Origin: Acidimicrobiia bacterium
Lineage (GTDB): Bacteria > Actinomycetota > Acidimicrobiia > Spongiisociales > UBA5794
Direction of reading: 5' to 3'
DNA length: 44,664 nt
Assembly (NCBI GenBank): GCA_030431785.1
Contig: JAUIIM010000007.1
Span: forward strand, 1-44,664
This document shows, piece after piece, positions 24,871 through 33,419 of the stretch (the stretch's first letter is position 1; each line of letters opens with the position of its first letter). The notes under the pieces are model-generated. The model was not told where the DNA came from. It worked only from the letters and a program-made list of their open reading frames with translations, and did no database searches. The translations under genes were made by a program, and so were the position numbers.

Positions 24871-26631
24871 GTGTCTGCCGACCGACCAAGACTGACTGAC
24901 CTGGGGGATGGTCTCGCCTTTCTATGGCGAGTGCTGCGCAGATATCGGTCGATTGCCGTCGTTTCCATCCTTGGTGCGCTGCTCTGGATGGCAGCCGTTG
25001 TCACGATCCCGCGGATCATCGGAGCGATCGTGGACATCGCGGTCGAGGGTGGTCCGGCGGACGACATCTGGCCCCTGCTCCTCCTCCTCGCCGGCGTCGG
25101 CGCCGTCCAGGCAGGCGGCATCTCGATTCGGCGCTACTTCGGGTTCAAGCTCTCCTATCGGGCCGAAGCCGACATCCGCAATCGCATCTTCACCCACATC
25201 CAACGCATGGAGTTCAACTTCCACGACATGACGTCGACGGGTGAGTTGATGGCACGGGCCTCGTCGGACTTGTCGCAGCTCCGGTTGATCCTCGCAATGC
25301 TCCCGATCACGCTCGCCAATCTCGGGATGTTTCTCGCTGTCACGACGGTATTGATCATCATCGACCCGGTGCTCGGTGGGGTAGCGGCGCTGATGATCCC
25401 TGCTCTGTTGTTCACGTCCGCTCGCTTTGCGTCGCGCGTCGTCGGGTACAGCTTCGATCTCCAGGCACGTCTGTCCGGGCTCTCACATGTCGTTGAAGAG
25501 TCCGTCACAGGTATCGAGGTCGTCAAGTCCTACGGACAGGAAGCTCAGCAACAAAAGAAGCTCGAACGGTCGGCGGTCGACATCTACAAGGCAGCCATGG
25601 GTATGGCGAAGGAGCGGGCGATCCACCGGCCACTCTTCGAGACGATCCCGGCGTTCGGGACCGTTGCCGTGCTGGCCGTCGGCGGTATCAGGGTTGTCGA
25701 CGGACTGATCAGCTTCGGTGACTTCGTGTCGTTCACGCAGTACCTCGCCGTGATGGTGCTTCCGTTGATGATCACCGGATGGTTCTTCGCCAACCTGCCG
25801 AGATCCGCAGCAGCGTCGGCGCGCATCGGGGCGCTCCTCGAGACTGCTCCTGACATCGTCGAGCCTCGTCGTCCGGGGCCACTCCCCGACGGTCGTGGTG
25901 AGATCAAGTTCGAAGGCGTGCACTTCTCCTACCCCGACGGGACCGAGGTGCTCCGTGGCGTCGATCTGACGATTCCGGGTGGGACTGCGGTCGGACTGGT
26001 CGGTGCGACCGGGGCAGGGAAGTCGACCATTGCCCATCTGATCCCGCGCTTCTACGACCCCACTGACGGCCGGATCACCCTTGACGGCGTCGACATCAGG
26101 GATCTGAGTCTGGACGACCTGCGCAATGAGGTGTCAGTCGTGTTCCAGGAGACGTTCTTGTTCTCGGCGTCCATCGCCGACAACATCCGAGTCGGCGATC
26201 GCCTTGCATCTGACAGTCAGGTGCGCTCGGCAGCACGGCTTGCCAAAGCGCACGAGTTCATCTGCGACCTATCCGACGGATACGACACGGTGGTGGGTGA
26301 ACGTGGCGCGACCCTGTCCGGTGGACAGCGGCAGCGTGTCTCCCTCGCTCGAGGTGTCGTGCGGGATCCCCGCGTGCTGATCCTTGACGACGCGACCTCC
26401 TCCGTGGATGCAGTGGTCGAGTCGGAGATCCAGGAAGCGCTCCGCCAGGTCATGGCGGGTCGGACAACCGTGATCATCGCGCACCGCACATCGACGCTCG
26501 CACTGGTCGACAACGTGGCCTTCATCGAAGGCGGGCGTGTCATCGCCTTCGGTCCGCACCTCGAACTGCTCGAGCGTGTCCCCCGATACGCCGAAGTCCT
26601 CGCAGCGACCCCGAACGGGGCAGACGCATGA
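24871..26631 (+). CDS. ABC exporter half-transporter, degenerate-Walker-B subunit
   Basis: A 586-residue TMD-NBD half-transporter with six TM helices (about 15-310). Walker A is GATGAGKST (about 378), signature LSGGQRQR, Walker B LILDDATS and H-loop IIAHRTS. The catalytic Glu of Walker B is Asp, while the signature is canonical. GTG 24871 is preferred: TAGGCT (24858-24863) lies 7 nt upstream, whereas ATG 24841 (inside the preceding gene) has no ribosome site. The downstream partner overlaps by ATGA. The pair should form a heterodimeric exporter of drugs, lipids or peptides; the substrate is unknown. Confidence 0.92.
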   Translation: MSADRPRLTDLGDGLAFLWRVLRRYRSIAVVSILGALLWMAAVVTIPRIIGAIVDIAVEGGPADDIWPLLLLLAGVGAVQAGGISIRRYFGFKLSYRAEADIRNRIFTHIQRMEFNFHDMTSTGELMARASSDLSQLRLILAMLPITLANLGMFLAVTTVLIIIDPVLGGVAALMIPALLFTSARFASRVVGYSFDLQARLSGLSHVVEESVTGIEVVKSYGQEAQQQKKLERSAVDIYKAAMGMAKERAIHRPLFETIPAFGTVAVLAVGGIRVVDGLISFGDFVSFTQYLAVMVLPLMITGWFFANLPRSAAASARIGALLETAPDIVEPRRPGPLPDGRGEIKFEGVHFSYPDGTEVLRGVDLTIPGGTAVGLVGATGAGKSTIAHLIPRFYDPTDGRITLDGVDIRDLSLDDLRNEVSVVFQETFLFSASIADNIRVGDRLASDSQVRSAARLAKAHEFICDLSDGYDTVVGERGATLSGGQRQRVSLARGVVRDPRVLILDDATSSVDAVVESEIQEALRQVMAGRTTVIIAHRTSTLALVDNVAFIEGGRVIAFGPHLELLERVPRYAEVLAATPNGADA

Positions 26632-28403
26632 AATACATGTCGTCCGCCGGAGATCACAAGGTCGAGAAGCCCGGTCGCCTGTTGGCGCGTGCTGCCCGCG
26701 TCTCATCGAACCTGAAGTGGCCATTCGTCGGCACGATCGCGCTTGCAATCGTGGCAACCGTGATCCGTCTGATCGGGCCATTGATCGTGCGAGGTGGAAT
26801 CGACTCCGGGATCGCTGAGGGAGACAAGCGGGCGATCCTCGCAGCTGCTGGGCTGTACGTCGGGACGCTCATCCTCCAGTACTTTGCGACCGCCGCCTCG
26901 CAGTTTTCCGTCGCATGGGTGGGGGAGCAGTACCTCCTGCAGCTGAGGGGTCTCGTGTTCCGACGCATGCTCGCTCTCGACATGGGCTTCTTCGGACGTT
27001 CCAAGAGCGGCGTGCTCGTGTCCCGGATGACGGCGGACATCGAGTCGTTGCAGGAGTTCGCTTCGGATGGGGCCGTGATGGCACTGTCGAATCTGCTGAC
27101 GGTGATCGGCGTATCGATTGCTCTCGTGTTCGTGGATTGGCAGATGGCGGTCGCCGTGTTTGCGATCGTCTCGGTCCTCCTCGGGGTCACGCGGGTATTC
27201 CAGCGTCAGGCACGTAAGGCGTACGACATGGTGCGTGAACGTATCGGTCGTGTCCTCGCGACCCTCCAGGAGGGGATCACCGGTGTGCGCGTGGTGCAGG
27301 CGTTCACCGAGGAGGGGAACCAAGCTTCGAACTTCGGTCGCGTGAACGAGGGGCACTTCGAGGCGAATATGGCTGCTGCCCGTGCGATCTCCTGGTACTT
27401 CCCTGTCGTCGCGTTCCTTCGTGTCATCGCGATCGGTTCTGCGCTCGCTATCGGTGCGATGCGTGTCATCGACGGGACGATGTCGATCGGGACGCTTGTT
27501 GCGTTCCTCCTGTATCTCGACTGGTTCTTCCAGCCGATCATCAACCTGTCGAACGTGTACAACCTGCTTCAGTCCGCTCTCGCCGCGCTGTCAAAGCTCT
27601 TCACAATCATCGATGAGCCCGCGGTCATCAAGGACAGGGAAGGTGCCTACGACCTCCCGGAGCCTGTACGCGGAGAGATCGACGTCGATCACGTGAGGTT
27701 CTCCTACCTGCCGGACACCTTGGTACTCGACGACGTCTCGTTGCATGTGGATGCCGGGGAACGCCTCGCGGTCGTGGGGGAGACCGGATCGGGGAAGTCG
27801 ACGATCGCCAAACTGGTGATGCGGTTCTATGACCCGCAGTCCGGCAGCGTGTCGATCGACGGCAAGAACCTCTCTGACCTCACAAAGGACTCCCGGGTGG
27901 GTGCCATGGCGTTGATCCCGCAGGACGGGTTCCTGTTCTCGGGGACCCTGCGCGACAACCTCACCTATGCCGATCCTGATGCGACGGACGACGACGTCTG
28001 GCGTGTCCTTTCGACGATGGGGATCGATGATTGGATCCGCTCGCTTCCCGACGGTCTCGACACGGAGGTCCGCGAGCGTGGGTCTCGTTTCAGCTCGGGT
28101 GAGCAACAGCTCGTCGCCCTCGCAAGGGCGTTCTTGGCCGACCCTGCAATCATCGTCCTCGACGAGGCGACATCGAACCTCGACCCTGAGACAGAGGTCC
28201 GGGTGGAGAAGGCGCTGAGCGTCCTCCTTGAGGGCAGGACCTCGGTCGTGATCGCCCATCGCCTCCGTTCGGCTGAGCGCGCTGATCGTGTCGTGATGAT
28301 CGACGCCGGGAAGGTGATCGCCAACGGCACCCACGACGAGCTCGTCGCAACATCTCCGAACTACAAGGAACTCGTCGACGTCTGGACCATCGGGCTGGCG
28401 TAG
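26628..28403 (+). CDS. ABC exporter half-transporter, degenerate-signature subunit
   Basis: A 591-residue TMD-NBD half-transporter. Walker A is GETGSGKST, Walker B ends in the catalytic Glu (IIVLDEATS), the H-loop is VIAHRLR, but the signature reads FSSGEQQ instead of LSGGQ. This complements the preceding subunit: one composite ATP site combines this protein's Walker A/B with the partner's LSGGQ and is fully consensus, and the other is degenerate. Such asymmetry is known in heterodimeric bacterial exporters. The ATGA overlap ensures paired synthesis. The stop is followed by a repeat-filled gap. Confidence 0.93.
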   Translation: MKYMSSAGDHKVEKPGRLLARAARVSSNLKWPFVGTIALAIVATVIRLIGPLIVRGGIDSGIAEGDKRAILAAAGLYVGTLILQYFATAASQFSVAWVGEQYLLQLRGLVFRRMLALDMGFFGRSKSGVLVSRMTADIESLQEFASDGAVMALSNLLTVIGVSIALVFVDWQMAVAVFAIVSVLLGVTRVFQRQARKAYDMVRERIGRVLATLQEGITGVRVVQAFTEEGNQASNFGRVNEGHFEANMAAARAISWYFPVVAFLRVIAIGSALAIGAMRVIDGTMSIGTLVAFLLYLDWFFQPIINLSNVYNLLQSALAALSKLFTIIDEPAVIKDREGAYDLPEPVRGEIDVDHVRFSYLPDTLVLDDVSLHVDAGERLAVVGETGSGKSTIAKLVMRFYDPQSGSVSIDGKNLSDLTKDSRVGAMALIPQDGFLFSGTLRDNLTYADPDATDDDVWRVLSTMGIDDWIRSLPDGLDTEVRERGSRFSSGEQQLVALARAFLADPAIIVLDEATSNLDPETEVRVEKALSVLLEGRTSVVIAHRLRSAERADRVVMIDAGKVIANGTHDELVATSPNYKELVDVWTIGLA

Positions 28404-28415
28404 CCTCGCATCTTC

Positions 28416-28478
28416 TGAGATCCCAGATCCCAGATCCCAGATTCCAGAGCTCCGATCTCCGATCTCCGATCTCCGATT
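28416..28478. repeat. 7-bp tandem array: CCAGATC units changing to TCCGATC units
   Basis: In register from 28416: TGAGATC, CCAGATC x2, CCAGATT, CCAGAGC, TCCGATC x3, TCCGATT. Nine consecutive heptamers keep phase while the unit changes from CCAGATC to TCCGATC. It starts 12 bp after the ABC gene stop. Confidence 0.88.
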
Positions 28479-28482
28479 TCGT

Positions 28483-28533
28483 CCCTTTGCCCGTTTGGCC
28501 CTTGCTCCCTTTGTCCCTTTGTCCCCTGATCCC
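28483..28533. repeat. 8-bp tandem repeats, CCCTTTGT type
   Basis: CCC-T-rich units recur at 28483, 28490, 28499, 28507, 28515, 28523 and 28531, at spacings of 7, 9, 8, 8, 8 and 8 bp. The clearest copies are CCCTTTGT at 28507 and 28515. It sits between two 7-bp arrays without a gap. Confidence 0.75.
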
Positions 28534-28574
28534 TTCTACTTTCTACTTCGTACTTTCTACTCTCTACTTCCTAC
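28534..28574. repeat. 7-bp tandem array, TTCTACT units, running into a promoter
   Basis: TTCTACT x2, TCGTACT, TTCTACT, CTCTACT and partial TCCTAC follow in register from 28534 to 28574. The TAC of the last unit is the start of the TACGCT -10 box (28572-28577) of the next gene. The unit is the reverse complement of AGTAGAA at 8.05 kb. Confidence 0.88.
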
Positions 28575-28577
28575 GCT
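28572..28577 (+). promoter_or_regulatory. -10 box TACGCT of the PPOX-fold gene
   Basis: TACGCT is followed by exactly 6 nt and the ATG at 28584, a leaderless arrangement. Its first three bases belong to the last heptamer of the upstream array, so the array occupies the -11 to -50 promoter region. Confidence 0.5.
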
Positions 28578-28583
28578 GCGGGA

Positions 28584-29267
28584 ATGGATCAGAAGCAATC
28601 TCCGCAGCGCCCTCGGAACGAGGTACGACGACTCCCCGAGCGTGGCGTCTACGACCGTGAGGTGATCCACGCGATCCTCGACGAGGCACTCATCTGCCAC
28701 GTCGGGTTCATCACCGATCGGGGTCCTGTCGTCATCCCGACGATCCATGCCAGGGTCGGGGACATCCTGTATCTGCATGGATCCCCGGCATCGAGGATGC
28801 TCCGCACCGTGCCGGACGCAGAGGTGTGCATCACGGCCACCCTCGTCGACGGCATCGTGGCTGCACGGTCCACGTTCCATCACTCGATGAACTATCGCTC
28901 CGTCGTCGTGTTCGGCGTTCCGCGTGTCGTGACCGATCCGGACGAGCGGTCCGCTGCGTTCGAGGCGATCACCGAGCATGTTCTTCCCGGTCGCTGGACG
29001 GAGGCCCGCCAACCGAACGACCGAGAGGACAAAGCGACAAAGCTGCTCGCCGTGACCATCGAGGATGCCTCGGCGAAAGTGCGCACCGGCCCACCCGGCG
29101 ACGAGGACGAGGACATGAACCTTGACATCTGGGCCGGGGTGATTCCGCTAGGGGTCGTGGCCGGGAAACCGGTGTCTGCTCCAGACCTGAAACCGGGTGT
29201 CGAGATGTCGGAGGCGGCACTTCGTCGGACCGCAGGTGGATCCGGTACGTCGACGACCGAGAGCTAG
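28584..29267 (+). CDS. Pyridoxamine 5'-phosphate oxidase-fold flavin-binding protein
   Basis: A 227-residue protein of the Pyridox_ox_2 / NimA-like type: 'LLDEALICHVGF' equivalent at about 30-40, VVIPTIHARVGDILYLHGSPASRML, VCITATLVDGIVAARS, and SMNYRSVVVFGVPRVV. These strands form the FMN-binding split barrel. Relatives bind FMN, F420 or haem, and include nitroreductase-like resistance proteins; the substrate is not predictable. The C-terminal 25 residues are Ser/Thr/Gly-rich. Its stop TAG overlaps the -10 box of rmlC. Confidence 0.87.
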   Translation: MDQKQSPQRPRNEVRRLPERGVYDREVIHAILDEALICHVGFITDRGPVVIPTIHARVGDILYLHGSPASRMLRTVPDAEVCITATLVDGIVAARSTFHHSMNYRSVVVFGVPRVVTDPDERSAAFEAITEHVLPGRWTEARQPNDREDKATKLLAVTIEDASAKVRTGPPGDEDEDMNLDIWAGVIPLGVVAGKPVSAPDLKPGVEMSEAALRRTAGGSGTSTTES

Positions 29268-29270
29268 GCT
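29265..29270 (+). promoter_or_regulatory. -10 box TAGGCT of the rml operon
   Basis: TAGGCT begins with the stop codon TAG of the preceding gene and lies 7 nt before the rmlC ATG (29278). An identical hexamer with the same stop-codon overlap and spacing precedes the first ABC gene (24858-24863). Confidence 0.5.
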
Positions 29271-29277
29271 CGCACCG

Positions 29278-29835
29278 ATGCCCTTGATTCCGGAACCGAC
29301 TTCCTTGCCCGACGTGGTGTTGCTGCGTACCGTTACGCACGCTGACGATCGCGGCTACTTCCGTGAGGTCGGACGACGCTCGGAACTCGACGCGCTCGGG
29401 ATCCCGCCACTCGTGCAGGACAACGAATCGAGATCGCGGCGCGGTGTCCTGCGTGGCCTGCACTACCAACTCGCACCGAGCGCACAGGGCAAGTTGGTGC
29501 GCGCATCGCACGGAGCGGTGTGGGACGTCGCAGTGGACCTCCGCCGAGGGTCGGCGTCGTTCCTCCGTTGGTACGGCGTCGAGTTGGATGCCAACGAAGG
29601 TGCAATGCTCTGGATTCCCGAAGGCTTCGGCCACGGCTTCGTCGCACTGACCGATGACGCGGTGGTGCACTACCGCACGAGCGCTCCCTACGACGCAGCC
29701 GCCGAACGCTCGATCCGGTTCGACGACCCGGACATCGGGATCGAATGGCCGATCGCAGCCACCGAACTCACGGTCAGCGAGAAGGACGCATCGGCGCCTC
29801 GCGTCACAGCTGCGGAGGTGTTCGTCGATGGCTAG
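29278..29835 (+). CDS. rmlC: dTDP-4-dehydrorhamnose 3,5-epimerase
   Basis: A 185-residue cupin enzyme of dTDP-L-rhamnose synthesis. Catalytic H62 is in GLHYQL, D87 in VAVDLRRGS, and Y132 in VVHYRTS; family signatures DDRGYFREV and WIPEGFGHGF are present. The frame extends upstream to 29197, but ATG 29278 follows TAGGCT by 7 nt and begins the fold correctly. It overlaps rmlB by 8 bp. Confidence 0.95.
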   Translation: MPLIPEPTSLPDVVLLRTVTHADDRGYFREVGRRSELDALGIPPLVQDNESRSRRGVLRGLHYQLAPSAQGKLVRASHGAVWDVAVDLRRGSASFLRWYGVELDANEGAMLWIPEGFGHGFVALTDDAVVHYRTSAPYDAAAERSIRFDDPDIGIEWPIAATELTVSEKDASAPRVTAAEVFVDG

Positions 29836-30787
29836 GTATTTCGTCACCGGCGGCGCCGGGTTCATCGGATCCAACTACACACGCCGACTCCTGGACCAGG
29901 GGCACGAGGTGACCAACTTCGACGCCCTCACCTACGCCGGTGTGCCTGCGACGGTCACCGAACTCAACGAATACCCGGACCACACCTTCGTCCATGGTGA
30001 CATCGGCGATGCAGCCGCGGTCTCGGAGGTGATCGTCGGTCACGACGTCGTTGTGCACTTTGCAGCGGAGAGCCACGTCGATCGCTCGATCGAAGGCCCT
30101 ACGGGGTTCGTCCGTACGAACGTCCTCGGAACCGCGGTCCTCCTCGATCAGGCGATGAAGGCTGACGTGCCGAAGTTCGTCCACGTCTCGACCGATGAGG
30201 TGTACGGCTCGATCCCTCACGGTGCACCGTCGGAAGCGGCACCGCTGAACCCGTCGTCGCCGTACTCCTCGTCGAAGGCCGGCTCCGACCTGTTGGTCCT
30301 GTCCTACTGGGCGACGCACGGCTACCCGGTCGTGGTGACCAGATGTACGAACAACTACGGTCCGTACCAGTTCCCGGAGAAGGTGATCCCGCTGTTCGTC
30401 ACGAATCTTCTCGAAGACGTCCCTGTCCCCGTCTATGGGGACGGATCGGCACAGCGGGACTGGCTGCATGTGGACGACCATTGTCGTGCGATCGAATACA
30501 TCGTCGATTCCGGGGCACCCGGCGAGATCTACAACATCGGTGCTGATGCGCAACTCTCGAACATGGAACTCACGAACCGCATCATCGCAGCCATGGACAA
30601 GTCGGACGACCTGATCGAATTTGTCGAGGATCGACCCGGCCACGACATGCGGTATGCCGTCGACTCATCGAAGATCCGCGCTCTTGGTTGGGCGCCGATG
30701 TCGACGTTCGACGAACGGTTGGAGGAGACGGTGGCGTGGTACGCCGACCGTTCGGACTGGTGGCGGCCGTTGAAGGCGGGATCATGA
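29828..30787 (+). CDS. rmlB: dTDP-glucose 4,6-dehydratase
   Basis: A 319-residue extended SDR. NAD site GGAGFIGSN (8-16), HFAAESHVDRSI, active-site VSTDEVYGS, YSSSKAGSD (Tyr-x3-Lys) and NNYGPYQFPEK are all typical of RmlB. It converts dTDP-glucose to dTDP-4-keto-6-deoxyglucose. ATG 29828 lies within the end of rmlC, and its TGA overlaps the rmlA ATG (ATGA), so the operon is tightly coupled. Confidence 0.96.
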   Translation: MARYFVTGGAGFIGSNYTRRLLDQGHEVTNFDALTYAGVPATVTELNEYPDHTFVHGDIGDAAAVSEVIVGHDVVVHFAAESHVDRSIEGPTGFVRTNVLGTAVLLDQAMKADVPKFVHVSTDEVYGSIPHGAPSEAAPLNPSSPYSSSKAGSDLLVLSYWATHGYPVVVTRCTNNYGPYQFPEKVIPLFVTNLLEDVPVPVYGDGSAQRDWLHVDDHCRAIEYIVDSGAPGEIYNIGADAQLSNMELTNRIIAAMDKSDDLIEFVEDRPGHDMRYAVDSSKIRALGWAPMSTFDERLEETVAWYADRSDWWRPLKAGS

Positions 30788-31644
30788 AGGGCATCGTCCT
30801 CGCCGGCGGAGCAGGATCGCGGCTCGACCCGATCACGAGAGTCGCAAGCAAGCAGCTGCAGCCGGTGTACGACAAGCCGATGATCTACTACCCGATCGCC
30901 ACACTCATGGACGCAGGCATCTCCGACATCCTGTTGATCTCGACGGAGCACGACGTACCGCGATTCGCCGATCTGCTCGGCGACGGCTCGCAATGGGGGA
31001 TCAGCATCCAGTACGCGATCCAGGAGCGCCCGGAGGGGATCGCCCAGGCCTTCCTGATCGGTGCTAACTTCATCGGAGGGGAGAGCGTTGCGCTCATCCT
31101 CGGCGACAACATCTTCTACGGCGGCAATGGGTTCCGCGAGCACGTGGAGCGGTTCGACGCAGGAGCGACGATTTTCGGGTATCCGGTCCGTGACGCCCGC
31201 CGCTACGGGGTCGTGGAGATCGGGGACCGAGGTCAGGTGCTGTCCGTAGAGGAGAAGCCTCAGTCTCCGCGCTCGAACCTCGCCATTCCCGGTTTCTACC
31301 TCTACGACGACAGGGTGGTGGAGTTCGCCCGTCGTCAGACTCCGTCGGCTCGGGGTGAGCTGGAGATCACCGATCTCAACGCCACGTACCTCGAGCTCGG
31401 GGAGCTCAATGCGGTCCGGCTGGGGCGAGGGGTCGCCTGGCTCGACTCCGGCACGCATGAGAGTCTGTTGCAGGCCGCCAACTTCATCGCCACGATCGAG
31501 GCGAGACAGGGCTACAAGATCGCCTGCCTCGAAGAGATCGCGTACGAACAGGGCTATCTGTCGCGGGCGGCGCTCGCCGATCTCGTGGCATCGATGCCAG
31601 TGTCCGGATACAGCGACTACCTGCGCGATGTCGTCCTCGGCTGA
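30784..31644 (+). CDS. rmlA: Glucose-1-phosphate thymidylyltransferase
   Basis: A 286-residue nucleotidyltransferase producing dTDP-glucose. The signature is GGAGSRLDPITRVASKQLQP (GxGTRL with Ser for Thr), then YDKPMIYYP, ALILGDNIFYG and WLDSGTHESLL. The order of these motifs and the length match RmlA. The start overlaps the rmlB stop by 4 bp and the end overlaps rmlD by 17 bp. Confidence 0.96.
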   Translation: MKGIVLAGGAGSRLDPITRVASKQLQPVYDKPMIYYPIATLMDAGISDILLISTEHDVPRFADLLGDGSQWGISIQYAIQERPEGIAQAFLIGANFIGGESVALILGDNIFYGGNGFREHVERFDAGATIFGYPVRDARRYGVVEIGDRGQVLSVEEKPQSPRSNLAIPGFYLYDDRVVEFARRQTPSARGELEITDLNATYLELGELNAVRLGRGVAWLDSGTHESLLQAANFIATIEARQGYKIACLEEIAYEQGYLSRAALADLVASMPVSGYSDYLRDVVLG

Positions 31645-32497
31645 CCGACCGGTCCTCGTCACCGGTGCTGGCGGACAGGTCGGAACTGCGCTCCGGAGCG
31701 CAGCACTCGCCGGTCGCTTCTTGGACCGCTCGGAACTCGATCTTGCGCAGCCGGAGACGTTCGGCGCCATCCTCAGCGAGGTTCGGCCACGTGCGGTCAT
31801 CAACGCTGCCGCCTACACGGACGTTGACGGGGCCGAAGACGACGAAGCAGCGGCGACGACGATCAACGGCACGGCGGTCGGTGAGCTCGCCGCAGAAGCC
31901 GGGCGCCTGGACATCCCGTTCGTGACCTACTCGACCGACTATGTGTTCGGGGGCGACAGCGAACGCACGGCGTATCGGGAGGCGGACCCAACACTTCCGA
32001 TCAACGCATACGGAAGGTCGAAGGTCGTCGGAGAAGAACTGGCGCTCGACGCCAACCCGAAGACCCTCATCATCCGCACATCGTGGGTGGTGTCGGAGAC
32101 GCACGACAACTTCGTCTCAACGGTCCTACGGTTGACGGACGATCCTGCGAGTCCGATGCGGGTCGTCGCCGACCAGTACGGACGTCCGACCGCTGCGACC
32201 GATCTCGCCGTGTCGACGATGGTGTACCTCAACGCAGGTGTCACGGGGATCGTCCATTGTGCAAGTGGACCCCCGATGTCGTGGTTCGACCTCGCTGCCT
32301 CCGTAGCGAAACGAGCCGGACGCGATGGTGTCGTCGAACCCTGTACGACCGACGAGTTCCCCCGACCGGCCCCGCGACCCCGATCGGCGATCCTCGAGTC
32401 AGGACGCACGGATCTCCCGGTGCTCGAACACCGGGAGCCGTGGGGCGCGGTGTTGGGGCGGATCGTCGAGCGTCAGCTCGTCAGACTTAGCCGTTGA
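31628..32497 (+). CDS. rmlD: dTDP-4-dehydrorhamnose reductase
   Basis: A 289-residue SDR making dTDP-L-rhamnose. It contains TGAGGQVGTAL, NAAAYTDVDGAEDDE, YSTDYVFGG, YGRSKVVGEE (Tyr-x3-Lys) and RTSWVV, all RmlD hallmarks. ATG 31628 is inside the end of rmlA. It is the last gene of rmlCBAD and overlaps the convergent LLM gene by 11 bp. dTDP-rhamnose would feed cell-wall linker, polysaccharide or glycolipid synthesis; no glycosyltransferase is in the window. Confidence 0.95.
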   Translation: MSSSADRPVLVTGAGGQVGTALRSAALAGRFLDRSELDLAQPETFGAILSEVRPRAVINAAAYTDVDGAEDDEAAATTINGTAVGELAAEAGRLDIPFVTYSTDYVFGGDSERTAYREADPTLPINAYGRSKVVGEELALDANPKTLIIRTSWVVSETHDNFVSTVLRLTDDPASPMRVVADQYGRPTAATDLAVSTMVYLNAGVTGIVHCASGPPMSWFDLAASVAKRAGRDGVVEPCTTDEFPRPAPRPRSAILESGRTDLPVLEHREPWGAVLGRIVERQLVRLSR

Positions 32498-33281
32498 CCG
32501 AGTCCCGCCACGCGATCCATTCCTTCACGGCACCCAGGTCATAGTCAGGACCGTTCAGTCCGATCGTGAATTCGACCGCCCCTGCGGCGCGGTACGCATC
32601 AGCCTGATCGATGCTGTCCGGGTTGACGCCGATCGACCGCTCGATCTCCGACGGATCACGACCGACTGCGGCACAGTGATCGTCGAGGATGCCGGTCTTG
32701 CGGGTGAACGTCTCGACATCGCCGAACCCATGCCAGATGTCGGCGTGTTCCGCAACGATGCGCAATGTCACCTTCTCGCCGCCGCCACCGATGAGGATCG
32801 GCAGATCCCCTGCTGGCTGAGGATCAAGCTTTGCGAGGCGATCCTTGATCACCGGGAGTGACTCGGCGAGATAGTCCAAGCGACCACGTGCGGTCCCGAA
32901 CTCATAGCCGTACTCGTCGTAGTCCTTCTCGAACCATCCGGAACCGATACCGAAGATGAGACGCCCACCGGAGATCACGTCAACGGTACGCGCCATGTCT
33001 GCGAGGAGCTGCGGGTTGCGGTACGAATTGCATGTCACGAGGGGACCGATCTTGATCTTCTCCGTCGATTCGGCCCATGCAGCGAGCATCGTCCAACACT
33101 CGAAGTGCTTGCCCTCGTTGGCGTCACCGCCGTGGGCTTCGCCGCCGTACAGCGGATAGAAGTGATCCCAGTTGTAGAGGACGTCGGCTCCGATTTCCTC
33201 GACTGCCGAGGCGGCACGTCTGATGTCGGCGTAGTCGGCGTGCTGTGGGTGCAATTGGACGGCGATTCGTACGTCACTCAA
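32487..33281 (-). CDS. LLM-class (luciferase-like) F420/FMN-dependent oxidoreductase
   Basis: A 264-residue TIM-barrel protein: 'YNWDHFYPLYGG', 'IKIGPLVTCNSYRNPQLLADMARTVDVISGGR' and 'GIGSGWFEKDYDEYG' are class signatures, with 'ILIGGGGEKVTLRIVAEHADIWHG' near the end. Actinobacterial members of this subgroup commonly use F420. TTG 33281 is accepted as start because AAGGAG lies about 6 nt upstream and TAGATT (33309-33314, minus) gives a leader of about 20 nt. The reaction is unknown. The divergent neighbour is gltB. Confidence 0.9.
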   Translation of the reverse strand: MSDVRIAVQLHPQHADYADIRRAASAVEEIGADVLYNWDHFYPLYGGEAHGGDANEGKHFECWTMLAAWAESTEKIKIGPLVTCNSYRNPQLLADMARTVDVISGGRLIFGIGSGWFEKDYDEYGYEFGTARGRLDYLAESLPVIKDRLAKLDPQPAGDLPILIGGGGEKVTLRIVAEHADIWHGFGDVETFTRKTGILDDHCAAVGRDPSEIERSIGVNPDSIDQADAYRAAGAVEFTIGLNGPDYDLGAVKEWIAWRDSVNG

Positions 33282-33308
33282 CGGGGGCTCCTTGGTCGGA
33301 CGCAGTCG

Positions 33309-33314
33309 AATCTA
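33309..33314 (-). promoter_or_regulatory. -10 box TAGATT of the LLM gene
   Basis: TAGATT on the minus strand sits about 28 bp upstream of TTG 33281, leaving room for a short leader with AAGGAG. It was found by spacing and TANNNT match only. Confidence 0.35.
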
Positions 33315-33400
33315 GCGCGTGCCCGAGTGCCGTTCGACGGTTGGGGCGCGTCTGGCCGTCCGCACGTCGGGAACAGGATTCGACATCCCGAAACAGGATT

Positions 33401-33418
33401 TTGTGAAACTCGTCACAA
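33401..33418. promoter_or_regulatory. CRP/FNR-family (GlxR-type) operator upstream of gltB
   Basis: TTGTGA-AACTCG-TCACAA is a perfect 6-6-6 inverted repeat matching the TGTGA-N6-TCACA consensus of cAMP-responsive CRP/GlxR regulators. It ends 4 bp before the extended -10 TGA-TACGGT (33420-33428), so it covers the -35/spacer region. Such a position favours repression or class II-type activation. Confidence 0.7.
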
Positions 33419-33419
33419 A

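Noticed and set aside
29821..32497. Horizontal transfer of the rml operon
   Set aside because: Codon use and G+C look like the surrounding genes; no mobile element or att-like repeats flank it.
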